A DNA stretch of 64,000 bases from CAVTWH01 sp963738365 (GCA_963738365.1 CAVTWH010000008.1:124001-188000), one strand, 5' to 3'. Shown: positions 16,028-24,872, counted from the stretch's first letter. The notes: generated from the sequence alone by a model not told the origin. Translations and numbers: made by a program.

Positions 16028-17593
16028 CTACAAATCCAGCGGGTCCAGCAGCCCGTTGCGCAGCGCGAACAGGGTTGCGGTGGAGCGCGAGGAGGCTCCG
16101 GTCTTCAGGTAGATCCGCTCGATGTGGGTCCCGGCGGTCTTCCGTGAGATCCCCAGCCTGCCGGCTACGTCGCTGGCTGTCGCACCGCGCGCGATGAGGG
16201 TCAGGACCTCGACCTCGCGGGGCGTGAGCCCGGCCGGACCTGACAATCGTTTCGGTCGTCCGGCCCCCGCCGCCGTCAGCACGGCGTCCACCGCGTCGGT
16301 GTCGAGTCGCCCGGCCCGGACATCGGCGCGTAGGTCTGCGGCGGCCTGCTTGGCCGGCATCGCCGAGCGGTGCGCGCGCGGCTCGACCATCGCCCGGTAC
16401 GCACACGCCGCAGCCAAGATGCGCCCGCTTCGCGGGATCGCGGACCCGGTGGCCCCACGGTGATACCCGCTGCCGTCCATGCGCTCATGTGCCAACGCTG
16501 CTACAGCGCCAATCTGGGCCAGCCCGGCCGGCCGGGCCAGCACCCGCTCGGTGTAGTACGAACTCAGCCGCACTCGCTCCCACTCGGTCGTCGACAGCGG
16601 CCCGGCCTTGTCGAGAATCGTGACGGGTACGCCGTGCAGCCCGATGTCGTGGACCAATCCCGCCCGGCGTACGGCAACGACATCAGCCGGGGGCAGCCCC
16701 AAGGCGCCGGCCGCATCGGCCGCCAAATCGGCGACACCCTGCGAGTGTCCGGCGCGATAGGCGCTACGCAGATCGGTGAAGTCTGCGAGCGCGGCGAGCG
16801 CGGCATCCAACTCCGCAGCCGACAGCCGGTTCTGCAGGTGTGGTTCGCTGACGACGAGTTCGTGCAGGTCGGACCGTTCCGCAACCGTTGGCAGCACGTC
16901 GTCGGCGATCTCACAGAACGAGTCCACGACATCGGGCGCGAACTGGCGGCCGCGGCGGGCTCGCGCCACCCGCAGCGCGCCGTCGACGCCCGCCGCCCTG
17001 TGGTGGACCTCGACGACGTCGGCGAGGTGGAAAAGCCGCACAACTGGGGCGATGTCGGCGCCGCCCACCCCGGGTGGCACGCCCTGGCCGTCCCAGCGGG
17101 TGAAGAATTGTCGCAACGCGGCCCCGATGTCCGGTCCGAGCCCGAGGCGGTCAGACAACGCTGATGTGGTGAGGCAGTGTGACTGGATGCCCTGGGCGAT
17201 CCGGGCGCCGCCGGTCAGGACCAGCGTTGTGGCCGTGCGCAGCCGGTGTCCCGTCGATCCCCCTCGTCCGGCGTGGCTGAGGAAGAACCCGAACCCGGCC
17301 GCCCCAGCCACGTCGACGTCGTAACTGTCCGCGCGGAACGCGATGTCGTCACCGAATGAGGCCGCGACCTCCGGAGCATCCACGACACAGCCGACCCAGG
17401 CCAGCATCGCAACGAAGAACAGCGACTCCCGCCGCTCGTTGCCGATCTTCATGTGTGTGGCGAGCCGTGCCGCGATCTGCCAGGACCGCAGCACATGCTC
17501 CATCGGCTGCCCTAGACCCAGGTCGGTGGCGAGTGAGAACGCGGCCAGCAGCTCAGCCAGGGTCACCCCGGAGTTCTGCTCGGGCCGCTCCAT
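16028..17593 (-). CDS. HD-GYP-like phosphohydrolase with C-terminal LuxR-type HTH
   Basis: A 521-residue regulator. The C-terminal half carries an HD-type metal site: GHSQGVADLA, AGLVHDIGLHG and AHERMDGSGYHRG, the last replacing the GYP signature by GYH. The last 65 residues are a LuxR-family HTH (LTPREVEVLTLIARGATASDVAGRL). The N-terminal 200 residues look like a second, degenerate HD repeat. HD-GYP domains normally hydrolyse cyclic dinucleotides; joined to an HTH this suggests direct coupling of a nucleotide or other signal to transcription (inference). ATG 17593 is used instead of TTG 17608. The gene and the DsrE partner lie between two attachment-site copies (14.9 and 18.2 kb), so they may be cargo of an element that lost its integrase. 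Confidence 0.8.
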   Translation of the reverse strand: MERPEQNSGVTLAELLAAFSLATDLGLGQPMEHVLRSWQIAARLATHMKIGNERRESLFFVAMLAWVGCVVDAPEVAASFGDDIAFRADSYDVDVAGAAGFGFFLSHAGRGGSTGHRLRTATTLVLTGGARIAQGIQSHCLTTSALSDRLGLGPDIGAALRQFFTRWDGQGVPPGVGGADIAPVVRLFHLADVVEVHHRAAGVDGALRVARARRGRQFAPDVVDSFCEIADDVLPTVAERSDLHELVVSEPHLQNRLSAAELDAALAALADFTDLRSAYRAGHSQGVADLAADAAGALGLPPADVVAVRRAGLVHDIGLHGVPVTILDKAGPLSTTEWERVRLSSYYTERVLARPAGLAQIGAVAALAHERMDGSGYHRGATGSAIPRSGRILAAACAYRAMVEPRAHRSAMPAKQAAADLRADVRAGRLDTDAVDAVLTAAGAGRPKRLSGPAGLTPREVEVLTLIARGATASDVAGRLGISRKTAGTHIERIYLKTGASSRSTATLFALRNGLLDPLDL

Positions 17594-17608
17594 ACGCGCA
17601 GCGTACAA

Positions 17609-17895
17609 GTGCCGTGGCGGCAGGGCGCCGTGCGGTCAGCTCACACGCCGCGGGTCCGCAACGACGGGTACGCCGGGTTCGCCCGCCGCATCCTGGCCCC
17701 TACGGACGCCGAATCGCGGCCGGTGACGTTGAAGCCCTCGCCGCCCTCGTCCAGCTCGGCGCCCAGGTCGAGGAAGCCACCCGCACCGCCGTTATCGGAC
17801 TGCGCGAACACGGCTACTCCTGGACCGAGATCGGAGACCGCCTCGGCGTCAGCCGCCAAGCCGCCCGCCAGCGCTGGAACGATGGCCCCCAGTAA
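17609..17895 (+). pseudogene. Frameshifted small HTH protein
   Basis: One frame gives VRNDGYAGFARRIL and another continues with YGRRIAAGDVEALAALVQLG and ends in a helix-turn-helix (YSWTEIGDRLGVSRQAARQRW). Together they form a protein of about 95 residues of a type common in actinobacterial mobile DNA; a single indel near 17695 splits it. The start, GTG 17609, is a guess. It is the last coding remnant before the left end of the complete element. Confidence 0.55.
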
Positions 17896-18160
17896 CGAAC
17901 CAAACGGCGTGCCAAGATCCCTCCTGGCGACGGTGTCCGACCCGGACAGGCACCCACCCGCCAGGACGGATCTTGGCCTGACGGTGGTCACCGTTCGGAC
18001 CGAGACGGACGGCAAGAGCGAGGCAGGCTCCTACAACGAACATCCGGGGGACCGAGATTTTGCGTGCCCCCCACGTGCCTCAACGACCGGCCAACAGCGG
18101 GAAATACCGGCGTTCAGCGGAGGACTCCAGGCGGACGAGTGTCCATACCAGCCATACATA
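17896..18160. other. Non-coding DNA left of the element
   Basis: No gene, tRNA or clear signal was seen between the broken HTH gene and the left attachment repeat. Confidence 0.5.
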
Positions 18161-18263
18161 AGCGAAGCCGTGACCAGGTGTTTTCACTGGTCACGGCTTC
18201 GTTCAGCCCGGCGAGAGCTGGTGGCCAGGGGCGGGGTCGAACCGCCGACCTTCCGATTTTCAG
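18161..18263 (-). repeat. Left attachment site of the AICE (103-bp direct repeat)
   Basis: Identical over 103 bp to 38361-38463, offset exactly 20,200 bp. It contains the tRNA-Phe terminator hairpin (14-bp stem, 18164-18200) and the 3' half of tRNA-Phe up to the anticodon loop; beyond 18263 the sequence is unrelated to tRNA. The identity ends inside the anticodon loop, the usual crossover zone of tRNA-targeting tyrosine recombinases. Confidence 0.95.
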
Positions 18264-18440
18264 GGCCACGAGGTGACGTTCGGGTTAGGTCGCACGCAGC
18301 CAATGTCCTTGTGAGTTCAGCCTTCTACGTGATGGCGGACGGTCGCGAACAGGGATGAACGAGACCAAGACTGAGACCACGTCGGCACCAGCCTACGGTG
18401 TTGTGACGACTCGCTCGCCTGCTTCACATACTGTCATCTC

Positions 18441-19085
18441 GTGAAGTCCTGGGACATATGGGCGCCCGTCGTCGCTGCCTTGGGTGCGTCTTTCCTGACT
18501 GGAGTCATCACCCTAGTCGTGCTGGGCCTGCAACGTCGTTGGACCTCACGCGACCAGCAACACGGTGAGCAAACCTCGGCGTACGTCGCGCTCGTCCTGG
18601 CCAGTCGGCAGGTAACGAGGCGCCTTCAGGCCGCCGGGATTGCTAAGACCCAGCGATCGGGACTCGGCGAAGGGCTCCAAATCATGCTCGGGCAGCGTCA
18701 CCCCATCGATCCCCTCAACTTCTTCGACTGGCTATCTCCCGACCTGAATGCGCTCGACGAGGCATGGGCGAGGGTTTCAGTTGTCGGATCCCAACCGGCG
18801 ATCGACTGCGCTGAGCGCCTCGTGGAAGCCTGCAACGACTTCGTTGTAGCAGCCACGGCACACGATGCGGCTCGATCAAGGGTGACACGAGCCGTCGTGG
18901 GTGAACGCCAATCAACAGAGCAAACGGCAGCGGTCGATGCCGCGATGAAGCGCGTGGCAAGAGAACGGGCTGCGCTCCTGCACCTCGCACGAACTGACTC
19001 TGGCCGGCCCGACCCGGTCGTGTTCGCCTATGACCGCAACACGGCCAACGCTGTTGGCAATGGTGATTGCCGACGCACCGGCTAA
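18441..19085 (+). CDS. Membrane-anchored protein of unknown function
   Basis: A 214-residue protein with one N-terminal transmembrane helix (about residues 8-31) and a mostly helical cytoplasmic remainder rich in Ala, Arg and Glu. No family is recognised. GTG 18441 follows a short leader. A perfect hairpin right after the stop looks like a terminator, so it is a separate transcription unit from the following amyloid-motif/STAND pair, although it sits next to it at the left end of the element. Confidence 0.6.
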   Translation: MKSWDIWAPVVAALGASFLTGVITLVVLGLQRRWTSRDQQHGEQTSAYVALVLASRQVTRRLQAAGIAKTQRSGLGEGLQIMLGQRHPIDPLNFFDWLSPDLNALDEAWARVSVVGSQPAIDCAERLVEACNDFVVAATAHDAARSRVTRAVVGERQSTEQTAAVDAAMKRVARERAALLHLARTDSGRPDPVVFAYDRNTANAVGNGDCRRTG

Positions 19086-19092
19086 GGATCAA

Positions 19093-19113
19093 GGTGCCGC
19101 GGGGCGCGGCACC
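19093..19113 (+). terminator. Hairpin terminator
   Basis: Perfect 9-bp stem GGTGCCGCG / CGCGGCACC with a GGG loop, eight bases after the stop of the preceding gene. Confidence 0.65.
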
Positions 19114-19321
19114 GCTGGGTTGCGCTCGGCCCGCAGGAGGCCTACCGCCGGCGCCGATCGGCGCGCTTTGCGTGAGGCGCCAGGTGATCTTCCACTCGCC
19201 CGTGCCGCGGGCGTCCACCTGTAGACGTCGTACGCATGCCAGTGGCCGAGTCTCACCCGGCGCCCGGAAGGCTGGCCGCCTGGCTCTATGCGTCTTGGCG
19301 CCCCCCATGCAAAATCGATGC

Positions 19322-19645
19322 ATGACCACCCGACGATGGCACGCGCTCGCTTCGTTCGTCCTCCTCGTGGTAGCAGCATTAGTAGCCGTCCTGCTGGCGC
19401 GTGAAGGCCTGGAACGCGCCAGCTGGTGGGCTGCTATTGCAGGCACGGTACTCGCCGTCCTGGTGGTGGTGCGGGACCTCGTAAGGGAGCGATCTCTAAC
19501 CTCGCCTCAGCACGATAGGACTACGACTACGCCAGAACGTCCCAGCTTTCGCGCCGTAGGGGCAGGTTCGACTGCAAATAACATACAAGGGGACAATATT
19601 CAGATAGGCGACAACAATAGCAACATCAATATCGGCCGGGACTGA
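19322..19645 (+). CDS. Small two-TM protein with C-terminal amyloid (RHIM-like) motif, putative effector
   Basis: A 107-residue protein with two hydrophobic helices (about 9-27 and 35-51), a charged linker, and a polar Asn/Gln/Ile-rich tail (about 85-107). The tail holds NIQIG (92-96) and a second NINIG (101-105). IQIG fits the RHIM core [IV]-Q-[IVLC]-G, and the same motif opens the STAND protein that begins two bases after this stop. In known bacterial and fungal amyloid signalling, an NLR passes its activated state to a neighbouring effector by templating such motifs; here the effector would be a membrane protein, possibly a pore former (inference). ATG 19322 is chosen; the open frame to its left is not protein-like. 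The codon for Leu21 is TTA and base composition is AT-rich for this genome. Confidence 0.75.
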   Translation: MTTRRWHALASFVLLVVAALVAVLLAREGLERASWWAAIAGTVLAVLVVVRDLVRERSLTSPQHDRTTTTPERPSFRAVGAGSTANNIQGDNIQIGDNNSNINIGRD

Positions 19646-19647
19646 GC

Positions 19648-22600
19648 ATGCTTGGTCGTCGCATCATTACTGGCTTTCGTCGTGGCAACAAAGCTAACAG
19701 CGTTGGCCGGGACAACATCCAGATCGGATCGAACGTCCATGACGTAAACATTATTCTCGGCCGAACCGACTATGTCGTAGAGGGACTAAACGCTTCGGTG
19801 CACCGTGGGGCTCAATCAGACCTGCCACCTAGCCAACTGCTTGATGCCCAGTATCAGGTCGTGCCGTTTCGCGGACGTGAGCATGAACTGGAAGCGCTGA
19901 CCGCCTGGCTGGAAGATCCGAGTCGTTCCGCTTCCATCAAACTCCTAAGTGGCCCCGGGGGGCAAGGCAAGACTCGCCTCGCCAACAGGTTCGCGTCGGA
20001 CGCGAACCGTAAGGGGTGGACGGTCGCGCAGGCAGTCGAGCGAGTGACGCATTTGAGTGTGTCAGTGGCACCGACAACCAAGAGACTCGACCAACCCGCG
20101 CTTCTAGTCGTGGACTACGCCGATCGGTGGCTTCTGTCTCGTCTCGTAGGACTCATCGAGGAATTTCTTTACGAAGAACGTCGGACGACTGTCCGAATCC
20201 TGCTGCTAGGACGAGCAAGCGAGCCGATCTGGAAGGATCTGCGTGCCGACTTGGATCGCGGGGAGGTTGCGTTTAGCGAACATCTTTCCCTCGGTCCACT
20301 GGCTAGGGCAGTCGAAGGCAGGACGGAGGCATACCGCGATGCGGTGATCGCATTTGCCGAGTGGCTCTGTGTTTCCGTACCAAACAAGATACGTCCGCCC
20401 AAAGACATCACTCATCCGGAGTACGGATCCGCCCTGACGCTTCAGATGTCAGCACTCGCAGAGGTCTGCGCGATCAGAGATAACCAAGACAAGCCCCGAC
20501 GGACTGACGTTTCTGAGTTCCTCATCAATCATGAGAGGCGATATTGGAATAGAATCCGTCAGAGCTTCATTGATGACGGGCGGATTCGAGACGTAACAAG
20601 AACCGAGCTTGAACGATTTGCGCTGGTTGCGACTTTGATAGGACCGGTGGACGAAACCAGCATTAGGCAGATCTGCCAAGAGAGTGGACTATTCGAATCG
20701 AACGCTCCATATAGTCAAATCATTGACGTACACGGCGCGATCTATCCCACCGCAAACGCCGAGGATGTATCCGATGAGAATCTGGCAATGCCCGTACGGC
20801 CAGACCGACTGGGCGAGGATCTGATTGGTACCGCCTTATCCGACAAGGCGATATTCACTGCATTTGAGAAGATCGCCGCAAGCGCTGTTGACGGGCGGAG
20901 CATCCGACGGATGTTGAGCGCGGTCGCAGCCGCATCCACACGCCACTCGGCGGCCGCTGAACTTCTCATCGCTAGCTTCCGGTGTAACCCGGATTTGCCA
21001 AATTACTCAACACCTGACGTCTTCGCCGCCCTGACGGAGCACGCACCGTACGAGTTGTTACTCTCGGTCTACCACAGCCTACGAGGCTCTAGTGTGGATA
21101 TTAATCGGGCCGCATGGCAAATGGCGCGGCGCCTTCTCAATGAGCTTGGACAGGAGTCGACCCCAGAGCAAAGGGTCGAGCTCCTCTTGGAGGTCAGCTT
21201 ACGGTCCTCGGTGATTGGAGAGTTCGAGGCAAGCGTAGCCGCGGCTACGCAAGCGGTAAGCATCGGTCGTGAGATGACTGCTGCGACGGGCGACCGCTTA
21301 CTAGCGCGAACGCTTAACACTCTAAGTCTAAGCCTGGCACAAGCGGGCGATCACGAAGCCGCGCTTGAACCCGCCGACCAGGCGGCAAAGCTGTATAGGG
21401 TCTTGGTAGTCAAGCACCCTCCAGAGCTTACGAACTACGCTTCGGCATTGGCGCATCTGGCCGTCTGCCTGGCACGGACGAACCGTCCCAAGGCCGCTAT
21501 CCAGCATATCACGGAAGCCGTCAGAATTCACGGCCGCCTCGCCAAGCTGGATCCCGAACAGTTTGACCCAGTTCTAGCGACCTCGCTATCTATCCTAGCT
21601 GCCCGACTGCACGATGCGGGCGACCCACAGGGCGCGCTCAGCGCGATACGAAAGTCGGTGGCGATTCGCCGGAAGCTCAGCCACGCGGCGCCGCTTCAGT
21701 ATCTATTGGACTTAACGAAGGCACTTGCCAATTGCGCTCAGTTCCTGCTGGCTGCAAACAAATACTCCGAGGCTCACGACACTGCTCAGGAGGCGGTCGA
21801 ATCGGCAAGGAAACTTGTTGAGTTTGATCAGGATGCGTATGCACCGATGCTTGCGCTGGCGCTTAACAGTTTCGGTTCCTCGGTAACGGAAGATGAGGAC
21901 GGTAGCGCTGCGCGGGCCTTTAAGGAGGCTATCGCAATTCTTCGGCGACTGACGATACGTTACCCCGATGTATACCTTCCGATGCTATGCGCAGCGCTCA
22001 ACAACTTCGCTAGAGGATTGAATCTCGCCCGGAATGGTGCGGACGCCTTGGCGGCAACTCACGAAGCGGTCGAAATCACTAGGACCATTGTCCACAGGAA
22101 GCCAGAACGGACGTCCGAACAACTCGCATTGTCCCTGCTCACCTATGCGAGGGTTCGTGCGAAGCTGGCAGTAAACCTCGATGATGCCCTCTCGGCAGCA
22201 GTACAGTCGGCGCACCTACTTGCCGATCTGTCGGCCCGCTTCCCGGAACTGTTCACCAATCATTGGTACACCTCCCTCAGCACTTGCGCCGATATTCTCG
22301 AACAACAGGGAAATGCGGGGCTCTCCGAGGAGTTCCGTAGCCTGATACCGGAGGCCCGGCCGGCGTCGAAGCGGGCAGGTTCCCGCACCAAGAAGGGCAC
22401 GCCCAGTAAGCGGCGACAAGCGGAAGGTCGGCCCGAGGGTCCTGCCGACGAGATTGCACCCGGCCACGCACTAACATTTCGCGTTGATCTCCATTCGAAG
22501 AACGGGCTCCCTGGACTCGACAAGTCGCCGAGCCTTGCGAAGATTCTACAAATCATGGAGAATACCGAAGCCGAAGGCGCGTTCAGAATGAGTTCAGATC

Positions 22601-23139
22601 CGTCCTTGGGCAAATTTGACTGGGCCATTGAGAGTGACTTCCATTCGGACGGGCTGCGAATTGGCGACGGCGACTCTATGGTTCCCTACCCAGTGGCACT
22701 ATTCGAGTTCCGCGAAGCCGCTATGATGATCAATGGAAACGATGGTCGCGGATATGAGGGCCAAGTTGCCTCTGTCTGTCGTTCTGGGTTCGCCATATTC
22801 AAGCCTGGGACGAGTGTCGTGCCCGTCGCACCGGGTTGGCGGTTACGTATGGAGGGAGCTGGAACCCATCTGTATGATAACGAAGGGGGACTGTGGGCTT
22901 CCTCGCATGCGATACCTGAGCCGGAATGGAGGACATCTGCACAGTCTGTCCCCTACGTCATTGTCCTTTTCGGCGTTGGTTTAGGTGTTGCGCAGCCCAT
23001 TGGCCGATCCGCTGCGGATTACGACTCAAAGTCAAGAGCCGATGAATTGCGCTATGCGCGGCGATTTGGCTTTGTTGCGGCGGGCCTTGTCCGCTGGGAG
23101 TCGGCTGCTGGCGAAGGGGCTGTGCAATTGGCCGGCTAA
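19648..23139 (+). CDS. STAND NTPase with N-terminal amyloid-like motif, TPR array and unknown C-terminal domain
   Basis: A 1163-residue NLR-like protein. Residues 15-40 carry the motif DNIQIGSNVHDVNII, parallel to the tail of the upstream small protein. The NTPase follows: Walker A GPGGQGKT (102-109) and Walker B LLVVDYAD (152-159). A helical arm and about eight TPR-like repeats with roughly 45-residue spacing cover about 500-900, and would act as sensor or clamp. A Lys/Arg-rich linker (about 910-945) leads to a C-terminal domain of about 215 residues that I do not recognise. At least five TTA codons are in frame and GC is clearly below that of neighbours, both signs of recent transfer. The start lies two bases after the previous stop, so the pair is translationally coupled. 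A role in phage or plasmid defence is inferred from architecture. Confidence 0.85.
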   Translation: MLGRRIITGFRRGNKANSVGRDNIQIGSNVHDVNIILGRTDYVVEGLNASVHRGAQSDLPPSQLLDAQYQVVPFRGREHELEALTAWLEDPSRSASIKLLSGPGGQGKTRLANRFASDANRKGWTVAQAVERVTHLSVSVAPTTKRLDQPALLVVDYADRWLLSRLVGLIEEFLYEERRTTVRILLLGRASEPIWKDLRADLDRGEVAFSEHLSLGPLARAVEGRTEAYRDAVIAFAEWLCVSVPNKIRPPKDITHPEYGSALTLQMSALAEVCAIRDNQDKPRRTDVSEFLINHERRYWNRIRQSFIDDGRIRDVTRTELERFALVATLIGPVDETSIRQICQESGLFESNAPYSQIIDVHGAIYPTANAEDVSDENLAMPVRPDRLGEDLIGTALSDKAIFTAFEKIAASAVDGRSIRRMLSAVAAASTRHSAAAELLIASFRCNPDLPNYSTPDVFAALTEHAPYELLLSVYHSLRGSSVDINRAAWQMARRLLNELGQESTPEQRVELLLEVSLRSSVIGEFEASVAAATQAVSIGREMTAATGDRLLARTLNTLSLSLAQAGDHEAALEPADQAAKLYRVLVVKHPPELTNYASALAHLAVCLARTNRPKAAIQHITEAVRIHGRLAKLDPEQFDPVLATSLSILAARLHDAGDPQGALSAIRKSVAIRRKLSHAAPLQYLLDLTKALANCAQFLLAANKYSEAHDTAQEAVESARKLVEFDQDAYAPMLALALNSFGSSVTEDEDGSAARAFKEAIAILRRLTIRYPDVYLPMLCAALNNFARGLNLARNGADALAATHEAVEITRTIVHRKPERTSEQLALSLLTYARVRAKLAVNLDDALSAAVQSAHLLADLSARFPELFTNHWYTSLSTCADILEQQGNAGLSEEFRSLIPEARPASKRAGSRTKKGTPSKRRQAEGRPEGPADEIAPGHALTFRVDLHSKNGLPGLDKSPSLAKILQIMENTEAEGAFRMSSDPSLGKFDWAIESDFHSDGLRIGDGDSMVPYPVALFEFREAAMMINGNDGRGYEGQVASVCRSGFAIFKPGTSVVPVAPGWRLRMEGAGTHLYDNEGGLWASSHAIPEPEWRTSAQSVPYVIVLFGVGLGVAQPIGRSAADYDSKSRADELRYARRFGFVAAGLVRWESAAGEGAVQLAG

Positions 23140-23232
23140 CCCTGGCCCTTTAGTAGGCGTCACCAATTGCGCCCCTGAACTGGGCTTGAAGGTGGCCACC
23201 TCTGTGCTTCGTCACGAATCCCCCGGGCTGGC

Positions 23233-24033
23233 CTATGGCGAGAAGTAGACCGCTGTCGCATCGTCGGATGCCTTGTTGCGTGGCCACCGGACGCCGCTCG
23301 GATCAGACGCCTCTGCGGCTCGCACCTTAGCGATCAGAGCCTCGGGGCCGCTTGCCTCCATGAAGTCAACCAGCCCTGGCCAGTCCAGCAGTCCGAGCGT
23401 GTTGACCGCCCTGGTTGCGCCATCGCTGAGGAGGGCCCCTCGGGCGACGCTGGTGAGCGGAAATGTTCCTGTCAGAGCGTGGTCCGCGGCGGCCGGGTCG
23501 CTTGTCGCGAACCAGTAACCTCCGGGCTTGTTGCGGGAGGCCAGTTCTGCGTGCTTCATCGCACGGAGCGCGGTTGACTTCTCGGCTGATCCGATGGGCC
23601 AGCCGTCCGCTGCCCGGCGTTCGGGTGCAGCGGTGGTGCTGACTCGTTCGTCAGCGACCACGGTCAGGCCATCTGCTGTGTCGATAATGACCGTGATGTC
23701 TCCAAGTACGAGGTATCGGAGTGTTGGACCGGCTACCTGAACTATCCCGACAGCGGCGCCGGGTGTGCCTGGGTGGGTCAGGTCGCAGGTGTCTCGGTGT
23801 AGATCCGCTACCCGTGTGATGGCACTTGCCAGCGCCTCCGCCAGGTCACCGGCCACGCTCTCGGCGATGGTGTGAGCGAGCCGGTCGGCGTACCAGGCGG
23901 TGCCGTGGATGCATCCCGTGTCGGTTCGTGCTGTTGCTCCGTCCACGACAACGATCAGGTCATCTGTGGCGATGACCTGATCTTCTGAGGGGACCGCGGT
24001 TGATCCTGCGGCTGTGGCGACCATGGTGCGCAT
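23233..24033 (-). CDS. PP2C-like phosphatase-domain protein
   Basis: A 266-residue protein with the PP2C plan: an early NEDQ-like strand (PSEDQVIATDDLIVVVDGAT), a central LGD turn (LRYLVLGDITVII), LLSDGATRAV and a final DDATAVYF. The metal-binding Asp residues in VVDGAT, LSDGAT and SDDATA are present, so it may be an active Ser/Thr phosphatase. ATG 24033 is preferred: it lies two bases beyond the stop of the HTH gene upstream, giving a tight operon, while the longer frame overlaps that gene. Convergent with the STAND gene, leaving 93 bp between them. The HTH-PP2C pair recurs in actinobacteria beside mobile genes; its link to the STAND module here is inference. Confidence 0.75.
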   Translation of the reverse strand: MRTMVATAAGSTAVPSEDQVIATDDLIVVVDGATARTDTGCIHGTAWYADRLAHTIAESVAGDLAEALASAITRVADLHRDTCDLTHPGTPGAAVGIVQVAGPTLRYLVLGDITVIIDTADGLTVVADERVSTTAAPERRAADGWPIGSAEKSTALRAMKHAELASRNKPGGYWFATSDPAAADHALTGTFPLTSVARGALLSDGATRAVNTLGLLDWPGLVDFMEASGPEALIAKVRAAEASDPSGVRWPRNKASDDATAVYFSP

Positions 24034-24035
24034 GT

Positions 24036-24872
24036 TCAGCCCTCGTGCCGGTAGAGGGGCGCGACCCGCTCGGTTGACGTGATGAGGAGCTGGTTGCCCG
24101 GTTCGTACTGGCACTTGATGACCGTCGAGAACCGCCGTGTCTTGAGTTCCTTGTACAGGTCACTCAGGTTGTCTGCGAGGTAGCAGGCCGCACCGAGGGT
24201 GCCGGGGGCATGTGTACCTGCCAGGTAGAGGAACGTCCCCTTGCCGTCGGGGCGAGGCAGCCGGCCGACGTAGGCGTAGTCCGCCGACTCTCCGGCGTCG
24301 CGGGGTGAGCGGTACTCGGTGCCGGTGGTCTGGTCGAGGATGTACCAGCCTCGCTCGTCTGACAGGTAGCGCAGATTGGGGTCTGCGCCCATGACCTGAC
24401 CGAGGAAGGGCAAGAGGCGAGGGTTGGTCATGACCACGAGGTTAGGGCGGTTGAGATCCACGTTCCCGGGCGGTGGTACCACCTCGTTGCCTGCGTCGAG
24501 CCCCACGAGCCTTGCGGCTGCTGCTATCCGTTCGTAGGCGTTGAACGACTCTGCCGACAGCACGTGGCTGGGGTCTGACCGGTTCGCTTCGATCTTTGCT
24601 CCGATGGCGACGGTCAGTCGGCCTGTGCCGAGGAACGCGCGCTCTGGCCGGAGCCCAGCCGAGAGCAGTTGGGAGACGCGGCCCTTGGACATGCCCAGGA
24701 GGTTGGCGATCTGGGTCTGCGACATGCCGGAGGCCAGCATGCCGTCTAGCGCGTCCTTACGAAGCCGGGACAGCTCGTTGATCTCGGCCTGGTGCTCGTC
24801 TATCAGCGCGTTGATCTTGCGGGCACGCTCCGCCGGTTCGTCGATCTTCAAGACATCCGCGACTGTCTGCAC
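24036..24872 (-). CDS. HTH regulator with C-terminal sensor-like domain
   Basis: A 278-residue protein. Residues 30-75 form a sigma-4/Xre-like helix-turn-helix (MSQTQIANLLGMSKGRVSQLL). The C-terminal 150 residues (from NLVVMTNPRLLPFLGQV to the end LYRHEG) are a compact alpha/beta domain without a name known to me; it includes WYILDQTTGTEYRSP and a GTFLYLAGTHAPGTLGA stretch. GTG 24872 has GGAGAAG seven bases ahead. It heads the operon with the PP2C-like gene. A 12-bp palindrome lies 40 bp upstream and may be its own operator. It could govern the element's cargo or its excision. Confidence 0.7.
   Translation of the reverse strand: MQTVADVLKIDEPAERARKINALIDEHQAEINELSRLRKDALDGMLASGMSQTQIANLLGMSKGRVSQLLSAGLRPERAFLGTGRLTVAIGAKIEANRSDPSHVLSAESFNAYERIAAAARLVGLDAGNEVVPPPGNVDLNRPNLVVMTNPRLLPFLGQVMGADPNLRYLSDERGWYILDQTTGTEYRSPRDAGESADYAYVGRLPRPDGKGTFLYLAGTHAPGTLGAACYLADNLSDLYKELKTRRFSTVIKCQYEPGNQLLITSTERVAPLYRHEG

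Noticed and set aside
18219..18263. Second tRNA-Phe gene at the left attachment site
   Set aside because: Only the 3' half is present; the 5' half is replaced by unrelated DNA. The same is true at 14896-14944.
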